Below are positions 9,114 through 17,946 of a stretch of 64,000 nt of DNA, in pieces (positions within the stretch are counted from its first letter, which is position 1; the number at the start of each line of letters is the position of its first letter). The notes beneath the pieces are model-generated. The model did no database searches and was not told the origin of the DNA. It saw nothing but the letters and a program-made list of their open reading frames with translations. The translations under genes and the position numbers were made by a program. This DNA is from Rhizobium binae (GTDB lineage: Bacteria; Pseudomonadota; Alphaproteobacteria; Rhizobiales; Rhizobiaceae): the NCBI RefSeq assembly GCF_017357225.1, contig NZ_CP071604.1, positions 437,001 to 501,000 of the forward strand, given 5' to 3'.

Positions 9114-11393
9114 CTATCGCGCCTCTGCCCGGCGGGCCGAAAGGGCCGCGACTGCCTGAACTTCGGTCAGCAGCCGCAGCGGATCGACCGGCTTCACCAT
9201 CACGCGGTTGGCGCCGTTGAGCAGGACCTGGCGGCGTGATTCGTCGCTCTTGTCGGCGGTCAGAACGATCACCGGCACGGGGGCAAGATCGAGCCGCCGT
9301 TCGTGGCCGCGCAGCCGTCCCAGCATGTCGATGCCATTGCCGCCCGGCATCGACAGATCGCTGATGATGATGTCGGGGCGGGCATCCGCCTCGCCGAGGG
9401 CGAAATCGAGCAGCGTCTCGAAATCCTCGACATGACGTACCTTGTGCCCGCCTTTTTCCAGGACGACGCGCACCAGCATGGCGTTGATCGGATCGTCTTC
9501 GCCGAGCAGGATGCTGAGCCCGCTCGCCGCCACCCTCGTCTCCGCCACCGAAAGCCCGAAACCCGGCTGATTGTCGTTCAGCGCGTCACGCTTTTCCATG
9601 CCGCGCATGCGCCCGCGCAGCACATCGATCAGCGACTGTTCGCGCAGCGGCCGGATGAGCCAGGCATCGAACAGGTCGAGCGGATGGGCACTGCGTTCTT
9701 CCGGATTGACGAGCAGAACCTTGCGCAGGCCGAGGGCGGCGATTTCGGCACGATCGGCAAGGTGGGTGGAAAATTCCACCGACATGCGATGATCGACGAT
9801 GATGTCGGTCGGCCGGCGGCCGCCACTGGCCATACCGAGCAGCTTTTCCCGCGCCGCCTCGCCGTCGCCGACGAGATGGCAGATGCCGCCGAGCGTTGTG
9901 ATTGTCTCGGCGATGGCAGTGCGCGCCGCACCTGCCGGCGCCAGAAGCACGACGCTGTTGCCGGCAAGCAGCGTGTTTCGCCGCTCCGACCTTTCGCTGC
10001 CGACATCGACGGGAAAGCGGATGGTGAATTCGCTGCCCAGGCCCTTTTCGCTGGCTACCGTCAATGCCCCGCCGAATTCGTGCATGATGCGGGCCGAGAT
10101 CGCAAGGCCTAGCCCGGTGCCGGCGCTCTTGTCGGCGACGGTGCCGCCCTGCTCGAACTCGCCGAAGACACGCGCCTGCTCCTCCGCCGTCATGCCAGGC
10201 CCGCTATCGGCGACGGTGATGACCAGATTGCCGGCGTCGAGCGAGACACGGGTGAAGACGCCGCCCACCTGCGTGAACTTCACGGCGTTGCCGATGACGT
10301 TGAACAGAACCTGGCGCAGCCGCGCCGGATCGAAGCTCATCTGCTCCGGCACATCGGATGACACGGTGGCGCCGATCTCGATGCCTTTTTCGTGCGCCCG
10401 GTGAGCGAGCATTTCGACGACGCTCTCGAGGAGCTTGCGCAGCGATTCGGAGCGCGGGTGCAGCTCGAAACGGCCAACCTCGATGGTGGAGAAATCGAGC
10501 AGGTCTTCGACGAGCTGTGTCAGCGCGTGGCCGGATTGACGGATATTCGCCAGATAATTCTGCTGTTCCTGCGTCAGCCGCGTCTCGGCGAGCAAGTGCG
10601 TCATGCCGAGGATGCCGGAAAGCGGCGTGCGCACCTCGTGACTGACGGTAGCGAGCAGCCTGGATTTGGCGGCGCTGTTATATTCGGCCTTCTGGCGGGC
10701 TTCCTCGCGGCCCTGCGCGATCAACCGCTCTTCGGTGACGTCGCGGGCGACGCTCTGCAGCAGCAGACGGCCGTTCGCCGGATCGCGGGTGACGACGTCG
10801 CGCCAGACGAAAATCCGCTGGCCCTCCGGTGTCGAGATTTCGACATCGTAGCAATGCGGGATCGGACCGGGGCGGAAGGCGAGGCCGATCTCCTCGCAGC
10901 TGCGCCCTTCCGGATGCAGCCGTCCGGTCAGTCGCCGAAACGTATCGTTGGCGGAGATGATGCGCCGGTCCATGGTGCGCGAGACGGTGATGTCGCCGAG
11001 CACATCGTGCACGTCGGCAAACAGCTTTGCGCCATCGTTGCACTCCAGCAGGGTTTGGCGGCCGGGCTTGTTTGTCCCGCGCCGGCGGATCGTCAGGAGA
11101 AGGTAACCGGCCATCACCGCAAGGCCGAGAACGACAAGCCCGCCTGGAAGCAGCAGCGGATCGCCGGCATGGGCAAGCAGCATGAGGATCGTTGCGGCAA
11201 GGAGGCCGGCGCCGCTCAGCCAGTAGGACAGTAGGCGCCGTGTCGGGGCGGGCGTCTGGCGCTGATCGGCTTCCTGAGGTGCCGCGGTACCTGGTCGCGG
11301 GGAGGGCTGCCCCATCCGCTCCTGATGCGGCTTGGCGGCGGGTCCGCCGAATGCGGCGGACAATCTTTCCTGCAACTGTCCCAGGTTGTGCAT
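9114..11393 (-). CDS. Hybrid sensor histidine kinase with degenerate and intact receiver domains
   Basis: A membrane signalling protein of 759 residues. Two transmembrane helices lie at about 56-74 and 82-100, followed by a PAS-like region (about 130-230), a HisKA domain with phospho-acceptor His (ATVSHEVRTPLSG, about 250), and an HATPase with N box (FNVIGNAVKFTQ) and G boxes (DSGPGM, GTGLGLAIS). A first receiver-like domain (about 480-600) keeps one Asp (IIVDHRM) but lacks a clear acidic pair and is probably inactive. The C-terminal receiver (about 635-755) is intact, with GEDD, phospho-Asp in IIISDLSMP and a Lys in MVKP. Signal and output are unknown. Downstream on the same strand is olsB, 109 bp away. 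Confidence 0.9.
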   Translation of the reverse strand: MHNLGQLQERLSAAFGGPAAKPHQERMGQPSPRPGTAAPQEADQRQTPAPTRRLLSYWLSGAGLLAATILMLLAHAGDPLLLPGGLVVLGLAVMAGYLLLTIRRRGTNKPGRQTLLECNDGAKLFADVHDVLGDITVSRTMDRRIISANDTFRRLTGRLHPEGRSCEEIGLAFRPGPIPHCYDVEISTPEGQRIFVWRDVVTRDPANGRLLLQSVARDVTEERLIAQGREEARQKAEYNSAAKSRLLATVSHEVRTPLSGILGMTHLLAETRLTQEQQNYLANIRQSGHALTQLVEDLLDFSTIEVGRFELHPRSESLRKLLESVVEMLAHRAHEKGIEIGATVSSDVPEQMSFDPARLRQVLFNVIGNAVKFTQVGGVFTRVSLDAGNLVITVADSGPGMTAEEQARVFGEFEQGGTVADKSAGTGLGLAISARIMHEFGGALTVASEKGLGSEFTIRFPVDVGSERSERRNTLLAGNSVVLLAPAGAARTAIAETITTLGGICHLVGDGEAAREKLLGMASGGRRPTDIIVDHRMSVEFSTHLADRAEIAALGLRKVLLVNPEERSAHPLDLFDAWLIRPLREQSLIDVLRGRMRGMEKRDALNDNQPGFGLSVAETRVAASGLSILLGEDDPINAMLVRVVLEKGGHKVRHVEDFETLLDFALGEADARPDIIISDLSMPGGNGIDMLGRLRGHERRLDLAPVPVIVLTADKSDESRRQVLLNGANRVMVKPVDPLRLLTEVQAVAALSARRAEAR

Positions 11394-11448
11394 GCTATCT
11401 GGCTAACATGAGGCCCCTTCCGAATGCCTTCAGGAATTCGATAAGATT

Positions 11449-11952
11449 TTAGCGGCCGGCCTTTTTCGGCAGCAGGAGCTCATCGAGAACGACGCAGGCC
11501 GCGCCGATGGTGATGAAACTGTCGGCGAGATTGAAGACCGCGAACGACCAGCTTGCGGTGTAAAAGAGGATGTAGTCGATCACATGCCCGTAGGCGAAAC
11601 GGTCGATCAGATTGCCGATCGCGCCGGCGATGATCAGCGCGTAACCGAGATGGGCGAGCCAGCGGTCCTTGGCGGTGCGATACCACAACCAGACGACGAA
11701 GGCGACGATGATGAGCCGCATGCCGACGATGAACCAGCCGTCCATGCCCTCCAGCATCGAAAAGGCGACGCCGAGATTATAGGTGCGGTAGAGCGCCAGC
11801 ATCGGGATCACGGGCACGGCCTCCTGCAGCGGCAGGTAATGGTCGACGGTGATCTTGACGATCTGGTCGATGAGAACGGCGGCGGCGACGAAGAAGAGGA
11901 TCGGCGCCGGGCGCGCAAAAAGCGCGGGGCGTGCATGCGTCGGTTCGGTCAT
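11449..11952 (-). CDS. lspA: Lipoprotein signal peptidase (signal peptidase II)
   Basis: LspA removes signal peptides from diacylglyceryl-modified prolipoproteins in the inner membrane. The 167 residues form four transmembrane segments. The two catalytic aspartates sit in the hallmark stretches [11 protein letters not shown] (about residue 117) and FNLADSFI (about 144), and [10 protein letters not shown] is also conserved. The ATG overlaps the stop of the upstream RNA methyltransferase by four bases (ATGA arrangement), so the genes are translationally coupled. Full length for the family. Confidence 0.97.
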   Translation of the reverse strand: MTEPTHARPALFARPAPILFFVAAAVLIDQIVKITVDHYLPLQEAVPVIPMLALYRTYNLGVAFSMLEGMDGWFIVGMRLIIVAFVVWLWYRTAKDRWLAHLGYALIIAGAIGNLIDRFAYGHVIDYILFYTASWSFAVFNLADSFITIGAACVVLDELLLPKKAGR

Positions 11953-12806
11953 TTGCCCTCGGCAAGTGAGAGGAGGTGGCGGCGCGCCTCGAAAAGCATG
12001 ACGGCGGTGGCGACCGCGAGGTTCAAGGAATCGGCGCGGCCCTGCTGCGGAATGCGGGCAAGCGCGTCGGCCTCTTTGGCGAGCTGCTCGGGCAGGCCGG
12101 ATTGCTCATTGCCCATCAAGAGCACGATGGGCTTCTTCCGATAGTCGATGGTGCGGTAATCGACCGCGCCGGCAAGATGGGTCGCGACGACGGAAACGCC
12201 GGCCGATCTTCGCCAGGCGAGAAATTCCTCCGGCGTCGCGCGTGCGACCGGAACTGCAAAGACCGAGCCCATGGTGGCGCGCACGGTCTCGAGCGAGAAG
12301 GGATCGGTTGCCTCTCCCACCAGAATGACACCGGAAGCCCCGGCCGCATCCGCTGTGCGGATGATAGTGCCGAGATTGCCGGGATCGCGCACGCGGTCGA
12401 GCGCCACCCAGGTCTCGCCCTCCCTCGGCCGGATGTCTTTGAGCGGCTTCCAGCGCTGGTCGAAGATGCCGACGACCATCTGCGGGTTGTCGCGGCGGGT
12501 GATCGAGCCGATCACCTTTTCGCTGACTTCGAGCACCAGCCCGCCCGAGGCGACGGTCTTGGCCGCCATCTGCTCGACCAGCGGCTTGCCCTTGGCGGCC
12601 TTGGCATAGACCAGCGTGCGGATCGTCCAGCCGAGTTCGATCGCATCGATGACGAGCTTCAGCCCTTCGGCGAGGAAAGTCCCGCTTTCCTCCCGCGACT
12701 TCTTGTTCGTCAGCGCCTTGATGTCCTTGATGATCGGATTGGCGAGCGAGGTGACTTCCTTCACCTGGCCGACCCTGCGCGGTCCCTGATCGAAGTCCTT
12801 GCTCAT
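11949..12806 (-). CDS. TrmH/SpoU-family RNA 2'-O-methyltransferase
   Basis: This SPOUT-fold enzyme methylates a ribose 2'-hydroxyl in rRNA or tRNA using S-adenosylmethionine. An N-terminal SpoU substrate-binding region ([17 protein letters not shown]) precedes the three catalytic motifs: motif 1 [18 protein letters not shown], motif 2 around LMGNEQSGL, and motif 3 [16 protein letters not shown] start it at the ATG at 12806, giving 285 residues, because upstream in-frame sequence belongs to another gene read in a different frame. It overlaps both neighbours by 4 bases, forming a methyltransferase - methyltransferase - lspA operon. The exact target nucleotide cannot be told. Confidence 0.93.
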   Translation of the reverse strand: MSKDFDQGPRRVGQVKEVTSLANPIIKDIKALTNKKSREESGTFLAEGLKLVIDAIELGWTIRTLVYAKAAKGKPLVEQMAAKTVASGGLVLEVSEKVIGSITRRDNPQMVVGIFDQRWKPLKDIRPREGETWVALDRVRDPGNLGTIIRTADAAGASGVILVGEATDPFSLETVRATMGSVFAVPVARATPEEFLAWRRSAGVSVVATHLAGAVDYRTIDYRKKPIVLLMGNEQSGLPEQLAKEADALARIPQQGRADSLNLAVATAVMLFEARRHLLSLAEGK

Positions 12807-13900
12807 TTCGGCACCCAGCGGGAAAAGAGGGAGGTGGAAAGTGCGCGGCCCGGCGTCTTGCCGTCGAGGCCCGCCTCGCGGATCACCAGCTCGCCGGATT
12901 CGACTGCGCCGCCCGCACCCCGCATCGTCTCGCGCATCAGCTCGTGGATCGAATAGAAGCTGGCGCGGATCGAATAGGCCGTCAGCACCAGGCCGGCGGC
13001 CCGCGGCGACAGGATTTCGCGGCAGACATCGAGCATCAACGGAAGGTGCTCGAAGAGATGCCAGACTTCGCCATTGGGGCCGCGGCCGAATTTCGGCGGA
13101 TCGGTGAGGATGATGTCGTACTGGCTGCCGCGGCGTTCCTCGCGCAGGATGAATTTCATCGCATCCTCGCAGATCCAGCGGATCGGCAGCTTTTCCATCC
13201 GCCCCAGCGCCTGGTTTTCCCGCGCCCAGCCGATCGCCTTCTTCGACGCGTCGACATGGGTGACCTCGGCGCCGGCTGCAGCGGCGACCAGCGAGGCGAC
13301 GCCCGTGTAGCCGAAGAGATTCAGCACTTTCAGTGGCCGGCCGGCCTTTTGGACCTGATCTTTCATCCAGCTCCAGTGCACGATCTGTTCGGGAAAGACG
13401 CCGACATGACGGAACGAGGTGAAGCGGCCGAGGAAATCGACGCCGAGCAGGTTGAGCGGCCAAGTCTCGCCGAGTGCGGCTTTCGGGAAGCGCCAGCGGC
13501 CGGCGCCTTCCTCATCGGTATCGCCGGTGAACACTGCATCGACCTTTTCCCAGATTTGCGGCGCCAGCGAAGGCCGCCACAGCGCCTGGGCCTCCGGGCG
13601 GACGATGCGATGGGGACCGTATTGCTCGAGCTTTTGGCCGTCGCCGCTGTCGATCAGGTGGAAATCGCCGGCCCCGAGCGATTCGAGGATGATAGGCACG
13701 CGTTCCGCCGGACGTTCGCCGGCGCGCGTTATCAAAGCGCGTGCGGCTGCTACCGGAGCCGCGGCCTCGCCCACTGACTCGCGCGCAGGTGCGGGCCGTG
13801 CAACCGGCTTCGCTGTCCGTCCGGTCCGTTCATCCCTGCGGCTTTCACCGGCAGTGCCTGATGTTCTCTTCTGGCCCGGCCGGCGTTCTCTCTGTTTCAA
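12803..13900 (-). CDS. Class I SAM-dependent methyltransferase, RlmI/RlmK-like
   Basis: The catalytic C-terminal ~250 residues resemble the rRNA cytosine-5 methyltransferase RlmI/RlmK core: SAM-binding VLNLFGYTGVASLVAAAAGA, acidic loop THVDAS, and the DPPKFGRG active-site motif. An N-terminal PUA domain, usual in RlmI, is not evident; instead there is a basic low-complexity segment. The start is uncertain. The open frame continues upstream without a plausible ATG, and I prefer a TTG at 13900, preceded by GGAAGAG at proper spacing (365 residues). The 3' end overlaps the next methyltransferase by four bases. It is probably an RNA methyltransferase, but the substrate is an inference. Confidence 0.82.
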   Translation of the reverse strand: MKQRERRPGQKRTSGTAGESRRDERTGRTAKPVARPAPARESVGEAAAPVAAARALITRAGERPAERVPIILESLGAGDFHLIDSGDGQKLEQYGPHRIVRPEAQALWRPSLAPQIWEKVDAVFTGDTDEEGAGRWRFPKAALGETWPLNLLGVDFLGRFTSFRHVGVFPEQIVHWSWMKDQVQKAGRPLKVLNLFGYTGVASLVAAAAGAEVTHVDASKKAIGWARENQALGRMEKLPIRWICEDAMKFILREERRGSQYDIILTDPPKFGRGPNGEVWHLFEHLPLMLDVCREILSPRAAGLVLTAYSIRASFYSIHELMRETMRGAGGAVESGELVIREAGLDGKTPGRALSTSLFSRWVPK

Positions 13901-14113
13901 CGTGCTCTTCCGCGTCTCTGTCGGGGTATGTTTACGGGACTGCGTCCTCTGCCGCACCCTTTGAATTATGCAGTAGCCTAGAAAACCGTGCCGGATCAAC
14001 TGCACGCCGGCACTTCTCGGCTGCCGATGCGCCCAGCCAATTATCACGAATAGCCATGGTCGGGTGCGGAGGTATGGATGCGTAGCGGATGCAGACCGCG
14101 ACTCGAGAGAGAG

Positions 14114-14150
14114 CCTCATCCTGAGGTTCCCCGCAAGGGGCCTCGAAGGG
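14114..14150. repeat. Short dispersed palindromic repeat in a 410-bp intergenic region
   Basis: The element combines CCTCATCCTGAGG, itself a palindrome, with CCCC-gcaa-GGGG and CCTCGAAGG. I recall closely similar CTCATCCTGAGG...CCTCGAAGG sequences as dispersed repeats in Rhizobiales intergenic DNA; copy number cannot be tested here. It lies in the 13901-14310 gap between the methyltransferase and the CoxG-like gene. That gap otherwise holds no gene I can support. Confidence 0.55.
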
Positions 14151-14310
14151 CGGGGCGGGTGCGCTGACGTTGGATGAATGCAATGAGCAGCGTTGGAGAA
14201 TTCCGCGCCGCCGACTGCTGCCCGGGATCGCCGGATAACATTCGCTCCCCGCCTTGGCAAAGCGCTTCGCCGTTGGGATAAGATAGGCGAATCGCAGATG
14301 AGGCTATCGA

Positions 14311-14766
14311 ATGGATTTCACCGGCGAAGAACGTATCACGGCGCCGCGAGACATGGTCTGGGCGGCGCTCAACGATCCGGACATCATGCGCGGCTGCATT
14401 CCGGGCTGCCAAAACATCGAGCGACTGTCGCCTGATAGCTTCGAGGCGACGATCAGGGTCAAGTTCAGCCTGCTGTCGGCCACCTTTCATGGGCAGCTGA
14501 CGCTTGCCAATGTCGATGCGCCGAAAAGCTATACGCTGTCGGTCGAAGGCAAGGGCGGCCTTGCCGGCTTTGCCAGGGGCAGCGCAGATGTCGTGCTCGA
14601 AGATCGGGGCGAGGAGACGACCCTGCACTACCGGGGGAGGGCCGAACTCGGCGGCAAGCTCGCCCAGCTCGGCGCGCGCCTCATCGATTCGACCTCGCAA
14701 AGGCTCGCCGAAGGCTTCTTCTCCGACTTCAATGCCGCCGTCGTTGCAAGAATGGTGGCTGAATGA
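14311..14766 (+). CDS. CoxG-family SRPBCC protein
   Basis: A 151-residue START/SRPBCC-fold protein of the CO dehydrogenase subunit G family. It opens with the family's N-terminal pattern (FTGEERITAPRDMVWAALND) and contains PGCQNIERL and the C-terminal AQLGARLIDSTSQRLAEGFF. In carboxydotrophs CoxG anchors CO dehydrogenase to the membrane, but no cox or other molybdenum hydroxylase genes occur in this window, so this is probably a stand-alone lipid- or cofactor-binding family member. The next gene, a broken acetyltransferase, follows by 53 bp on the same strand. Confidence 0.82.
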   Translation: MDFTGEERITAPRDMVWAALNDPDIMRGCIPGCQNIERLSPDSFEATIRVKFSLLSATFHGQLTLANVDAPKSYTLSVEGKGGLAGFARGSADVVLEDRGEETTLHYRGRAELGGKLAQLGARLIDSTSQRLAEGFFSDFNAAVVARMVAE

Positions 14767-14819
14767 GCGCCGTTCGCTGTGGACTTGGCGGCGGCAGGCG
14801 CTTGGTTTAAGGGCTCATC

Positions 14820-15254
14820 ATGACATGGACCATCAGGCCGCCGCGGGCGGAAGACCAGGACATGCTCGCGGATATCTATCTGTCCGTTCGGCGCCAGACA
14901 TTCGTCTGGGTCGATCCCGGCAAATTCCATCGCGAGGATTTTGCCGCCCATACCAATGGCGAGACGATCCTCGTCTGCGAGCAAGCCGATGGCAGCCTTG
15001 CCGGCTTCCTGTCGCTCTGGCCGGAGGACGATTTCATTCACATGCTTTACATAAGACCGGAATTCTAGCGGTTCGGCGCCGGCACGGCGTTGTTGCAGGC
15101 GCTGCCGGAATGGCCGCGACATGCATACCGGCTGAAATGCCTGGTGAACAACCGCCGGGCGAAGGCCTTCTACCTTTCCCACGGTTTCCAGGTGACCGGC
15201 AACGGCGCGTCGCCGGAGGGCGATTATGAGGAGCTGAGCTTCTTTCCCGTTTGA
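14820..15254 (+). pseudogene. GNAT-family N-acetyltransferase interrupted by an in-frame TAG
   Basis: The reading frame encodes the first ~82 residues of a GNAT enzyme (TIRPPRAEDQDMLADIY ... DDFIHMLYIRPEF), meets TAG at 15066-15068, then continues in the same frame for 62 codons to TGA with a classic GNAT second half: acetyl-CoA loop RFGAGTALLQAL, then CLVNNRRAKAFYLSHGF and a closing EELSFFP. The codon before RFGAG is normally Q, K or R in this family, so one C-to-T change in CAG would explain the stop. The open part alone lacks the acetyl-CoA site and should be inactive unless TAG is read through. A sequencing error is the alternative. Confidence 0.8.
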
Positions 15255-15270
15255 CGTGCGGCCAACGCTC

Positions 15271-15603
15271 TTACCGTGCCGGCAGCTGGCCGGCGATATC
15301 CTCGGCGCGCGTCCGGTGGCGATCGGCCTCGCCCTGCCAGCGAATGGCTTCCTTGGCCTCGGTGCGTGCCCGTTTGCGGTGTTTGCCCTGGCTGAACCAG
15401 GTGGCGGCCGAGCCGATCAGCATGCCCGAAATCAGCGCGATGAACAGGAAGACGAAAAAGGGCGCGGAGACCGCAAGCACCTGATCGTCAGGCCGGAACG
15501 GATTGAAGGCGAGCGTGACGCTCTGCCGGTTGGCGACGCAGAAGACGATGAGAACGACGCCGAGCGGCAGCAGAATCAAGAGGTTGATAATCTTCTTGGC
15601 CAT
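15271..15603 (-). CDS. LapA-domain (DUF1049) inner-membrane protein
   Basis: A 110-residue protein with two hydrophobic helices (about residues 5-24 and 43-65) followed by a basic, coiled-coil-like cytoplasmic tail rich in R, K and E. This is the architecture of the lipopolysaccharide assembly protein A family (LapA/YciS), which in E. coli takes part in control of LPS synthesis. The ATG at 15603 has GGAG 8 bases upstream; an alternative ATG at 15615 adds four residues. It lies downstream of ihfB in the same direction. The family assignment is by topology and short similarity only. Confidence 0.75.
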   Translation of the reverse strand: MAKKIINLLILLPLGVVLIVFCVANRQSVTLAFNPFRPDDQVLAVSAPFFVFLFIALISGMLIGSAATWFSQGKHRKRARTEAKEAIRWQGEADRHRTRAEDIAGQLPAR

Positions 15604-15659
15604 TGAGGTCTCCATGCGTCGGACGGCGCCGCTCTCTTCGAATGGCGCGTTGTGTCTAC

Positions 15660-15700
15660 GCATCGGCCCGAAGATCGATTTCCGATTTTCGGGCCGATGC
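15660..15700 (-). terminator. Large hairpin between ihfB and the LapA-like gene
   Basis: The arms GCATCGGCCCGAA and TTCGGGCCGATGC are perfect 13-bp complements around a 15-base centre that itself contains AATCG/CGATT. It sits 65 bp after ihfB. It lacks a clear T run, so it may be a pause, attenuator or RNA-stability element rather than a strong terminator. Confidence 0.55.
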
Positions 15701-15764
15701 GCCAGCAGAATAGGAAAACCGCCTGCAAGTTCAAGTGCGGTTTCGCCGCAGGTCGTCTGTGCGC

Positions 15765-16064
15765 TCAATCCTCTTCGTCGGCCTGGCCGGGATTGAGCCG
15801 CTCTCGCAGCTCCTTGCCGGTCTTGAAGAAGGGTACCCACTTCTCCTCGACGAAGACGGTATCGCCGGTGCGCGGATTGCGGCCGGAGCGGGAAGGGCGG
15901 TTCTTGACCGAAAACGCGCCGAAGCCGCGCAATTCGACGCGGTTGCCCGCAGCCAGTGCATCGGTGATCTCGTCGAGAACCGCGTTGACGATATTTTCGA
16001 CATCGCGATGATAGAGATGCGGGTTGCGTGCCGCAACAATCTGCACCAATTCGGACTTGATCAC
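15765..16064 (-). CDS. ihfB: Integration host factor subunit beta
   Basis: IhfB pairs with IhfA to bend DNA at specific sites and is an architectural co-activator for sigma-54 promoters, recombination and replication. The 99-residue protein has the whole HU/IHF fold: [33 protein letters not shown] and the DNA-arm signature [21 protein letters not shown]. The start is GTG with AAGGGGG a few bases upstream. IhfA is not in the window. Its closeness to sppA and the LPS genes follows the usual alphaproteobacterial order. Confidence 0.96.
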   Translation of the reverse strand: MIKSELVQIVAARNPHLYHRDVENIVNAVLDEITDALAAGNRVELRGFGAFSVKNRPSRSGRNPRTGDTVFVEEKWVPFFKTGKELRERLNPGQADEED

Positions 16065-16093
16065 AGTCGCCCCCTTAAATTATTGATTTCTTA

Positions 16094-17044
16094 TCAATCG
16101 CGGCCAACCTGCCAAACTGAAAGCAGCCCGTCAAGAAGCAACTTCGGGGGTAGGATTCCATTGATATCCTGGCCTTTGACGAGATCATCATAACCGAGGA
16201 TCGTAATCAACCGTGAAACAGCCCCAGCGAGCAAAAACGGCGTGTTGCTCTTCTTGTCCCAGTCCACCATCGGCAGATTGGTGTCGACCCCGCGCGATTT
16301 CAGATAGGCACGGATTTCGGGCTCGCCGCCGATCGTATCGACGAGCTTTACCTTGAGCGCCTGCCGACCGGTATAGATCGTGCCGTCCGCGAGTTTCAGC
16401 ACTTCCTCGCGTGGCAGCTTGCGCCGGTCGGCGACAAGGTCGACGAACCAGTTGTAGCTGTCGACCACCATGTTGCGGATCATCGCCTTGGCGTCCTCGC
16501 TCGCCTCGTGGAAGGGCGAAGGCTCGGCCTTCAGCGGTGAGGATTTGATCTCCTGCAGCGACACGCCGATCTTGTCGAGCAGCGGCTGGATCTGCGGATA
16601 CTGAAAGATCACGCCGATCGAGCCGGTGATCGAGCTGTCGCCGGCGATAATTGTATCGCCGGCCGTGGCAATCATATAGCCGGCCGAGGCGGCAAGCGTG
16701 CGCACGTCCGAGACGACGGGCTTCTTGGCCGATATGGCCCGGATCGCCTTGAAGATTTTTTCGCCGCCATAGGTCGTGCCGCCGGGCGAGGAGATCGAAA
16801 TCACCGCTGCCTTCACCTGATCGCTGGTCTCGACCTTCTTCAGCCGCTCCAGAAGCTCATCATCGTCGACGATCAGACCGGATATCGTCACATGGGCGAT
16901 ATGTGGGCGTTCGGTTCCCGCGCCGCCGAAGGCAAAGTCGTAGAAGGCCAGGCCAAGCGCCACGACGAGGGCGACCGCGACGATGCGCCAGAAGCCGAGC
17001 TTGCGGCGCAGCCGCCGGCGATCGGCGATGATCGAACTGTCCAT
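16094..17044 (-). CDS. sppA: Signal peptide peptidase SppA, 36-kDa type
   Basis: SppA is an inner-membrane serine protease that degrades cleaved signal peptides. The 316-residue short form has one N-terminal transmembrane anchor (about residues 20-40) and one S49 peptidase domain. The serine nucleophile lies in TLAASAGYMIATA, and the Ser/Lys-dyad region includes SITGSIGVIFQYP. GGAGG precedes the ATG at 17044; a longer upstream frame lacks support. It is divergent from lptC, with a short palindrome between them, and is followed by ihfB on the same strand. Confidence 0.92.
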   Translation of the reverse strand: MDSSIIADRRRLRRKLGFWRIVAVALVVALGLAFYDFAFGGAGTERPHIAHVTISGLIVDDDELLERLKKVETSDQVKAAVISISSPGGTTYGGEKIFKAIRAISAKKPVVSDVRTLAASAGYMIATAGDTIIAGDSSITGSIGVIFQYPQIQPLLDKIGVSLQEIKSSPLKAEPSPFHEASEDAKAMIRNMVVDSYNWFVDLVADRRKLPREEVLKLADGTIYTGRQALKVKLVDTIGGEPEIRAYLKSRGVDTNLPMVDWDKKSNTPFLLAGAVSRLITILGYDDLVKGQDINGILPPKLLLDGLLSVWQVGRD

Positions 17045-17172
17045 AAAAACCTCCAGCGCTGGCCGGCGTCGGCATGGCGCCGATCGATCCGGTGAAATAG
17101 GCGGCAGCGGCGCGCACGAATGCCACTTTTCGATTTTTTCCGTTTTGTTGCTTGTTGCAGAAAAAATTCCAT

Positions 17173-17186
17173 ATTGGCAAGCCAAT
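17173..17186. promoter_or_regulatory. 14-bp palindrome between divergent sppA and lptC
   Basis: ATTGGC-AA-GCCAAT is a perfect palindrome in the AT-rich 221-bp gap between the two divergent starts. Its symmetry and position suit a regulator site or promoter element, but no cognate protein is identifiable. Confidence 0.35.
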
Positions 17187-17265
17187 GTAATAATGCGAAA
17201 CGAACTGTGATTGGTGGCCGGCTTTGTTATGAGGCGCGGCAATCACCGCACATGGAACGAGACCT

Positions 17266-17931
17266 ATGCTCGATACCCTGAAGAACAACGGAAATGCCGC
17301 TTATGTGGGCTCCGGCAGGAGCGCCTATGGCGATGCGTTGTTCCATTCCGCCCGCGTGCGGCGGCTGAAGATCCTGCTGCCGGTGGCGGCCCTCATCGTC
17401 GCCGCTGGGCTGACGGCGGTGGCGTTGGTCAGCATCTACCTGCCGGAAAACATCAAGTTCGAAGGTGCCAAGATCGAGAACGGTAAGGTCGTGATGGAAA
17501 AGCCGGCGATCGCGGGCCGCAATTCCGACGGCATCAACTATTCGATGCTCGCCGAACGGGCGTTGCAGGATATCCGCAATCCCGATCTCATCACTCTCGA
17601 AACCATCAAGGCCGCCGTGCCGATGAATGACGGCCTGATCGCCCGCGTCGTCGCCTCGACCGCCGATTACAATCGCGCCACCGACAATCTGCATATGACG
17701 GCGCCCTTCACTCTGGTTCTGAGCAGCGGCCTCAGCGCGCAATTCCAGTCCGCCCGGCTCGACATCAAGGGCGGCAACATGCGCAGCGACGACCCCGTCA
17801 CCATCACCAAGGACAATGCCTCCATTGTTGCGAAGACGCTTGAGATAACAGATAAGGGGCGGGTGATCACATTCGAGGGGAATGTTCGCATGAATGTCGA
17901 TTCATCCACCATCCATAAACAGGGCACCTAA
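17266..17931 (+). CDS. lptC: LPS export protein LptC
   Basis: LptC is the single-span inner-membrane component of the Lpt bridge and hands LPS from the LptBFG transporter to LptA. The 221-residue protein has a cytoplasmic N-terminus, one transmembrane helix (about residues 37-58) and a periplasmic beta-jellyroll region ending in ITFEGNVRMNVDS. Sequence conservation in this family is low, so the identification rests on topology, the LptC/OstA-like repeat and the lptC-lptA-lptB order. GGAACGA precedes the ATG. Confidence 0.88.
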   Translation: MLDTLKNNGNAAYVGSGRSAYGDALFHSARVRRLKILLPVAALIVAAGLTAVALVSIYLPENIKFEGAKIENGKVVMEKPAIAGRNSDGINYSMLAERALQDIRNPDLITLETIKAAVPMNDGLIARVVASTADYNRATDNLHMTAPFTLVLSSGLSAQFQSARLDIKGGNMRSDDPVTITKDNASIVAKTLEITDKGRVITFEGNVRMNVDSSTIHKQGT

Positions 17932-17946
17932 CCAGCCGGGTCATCC

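Noticed and set aside
13901..14260. N-terminal extension of the RlmI-like methyltransferase to 14260
   Set aside because: The added sequence has no domain character and spans a dispersed palindromic repeat; a TTG with a good ribosome site fits better.
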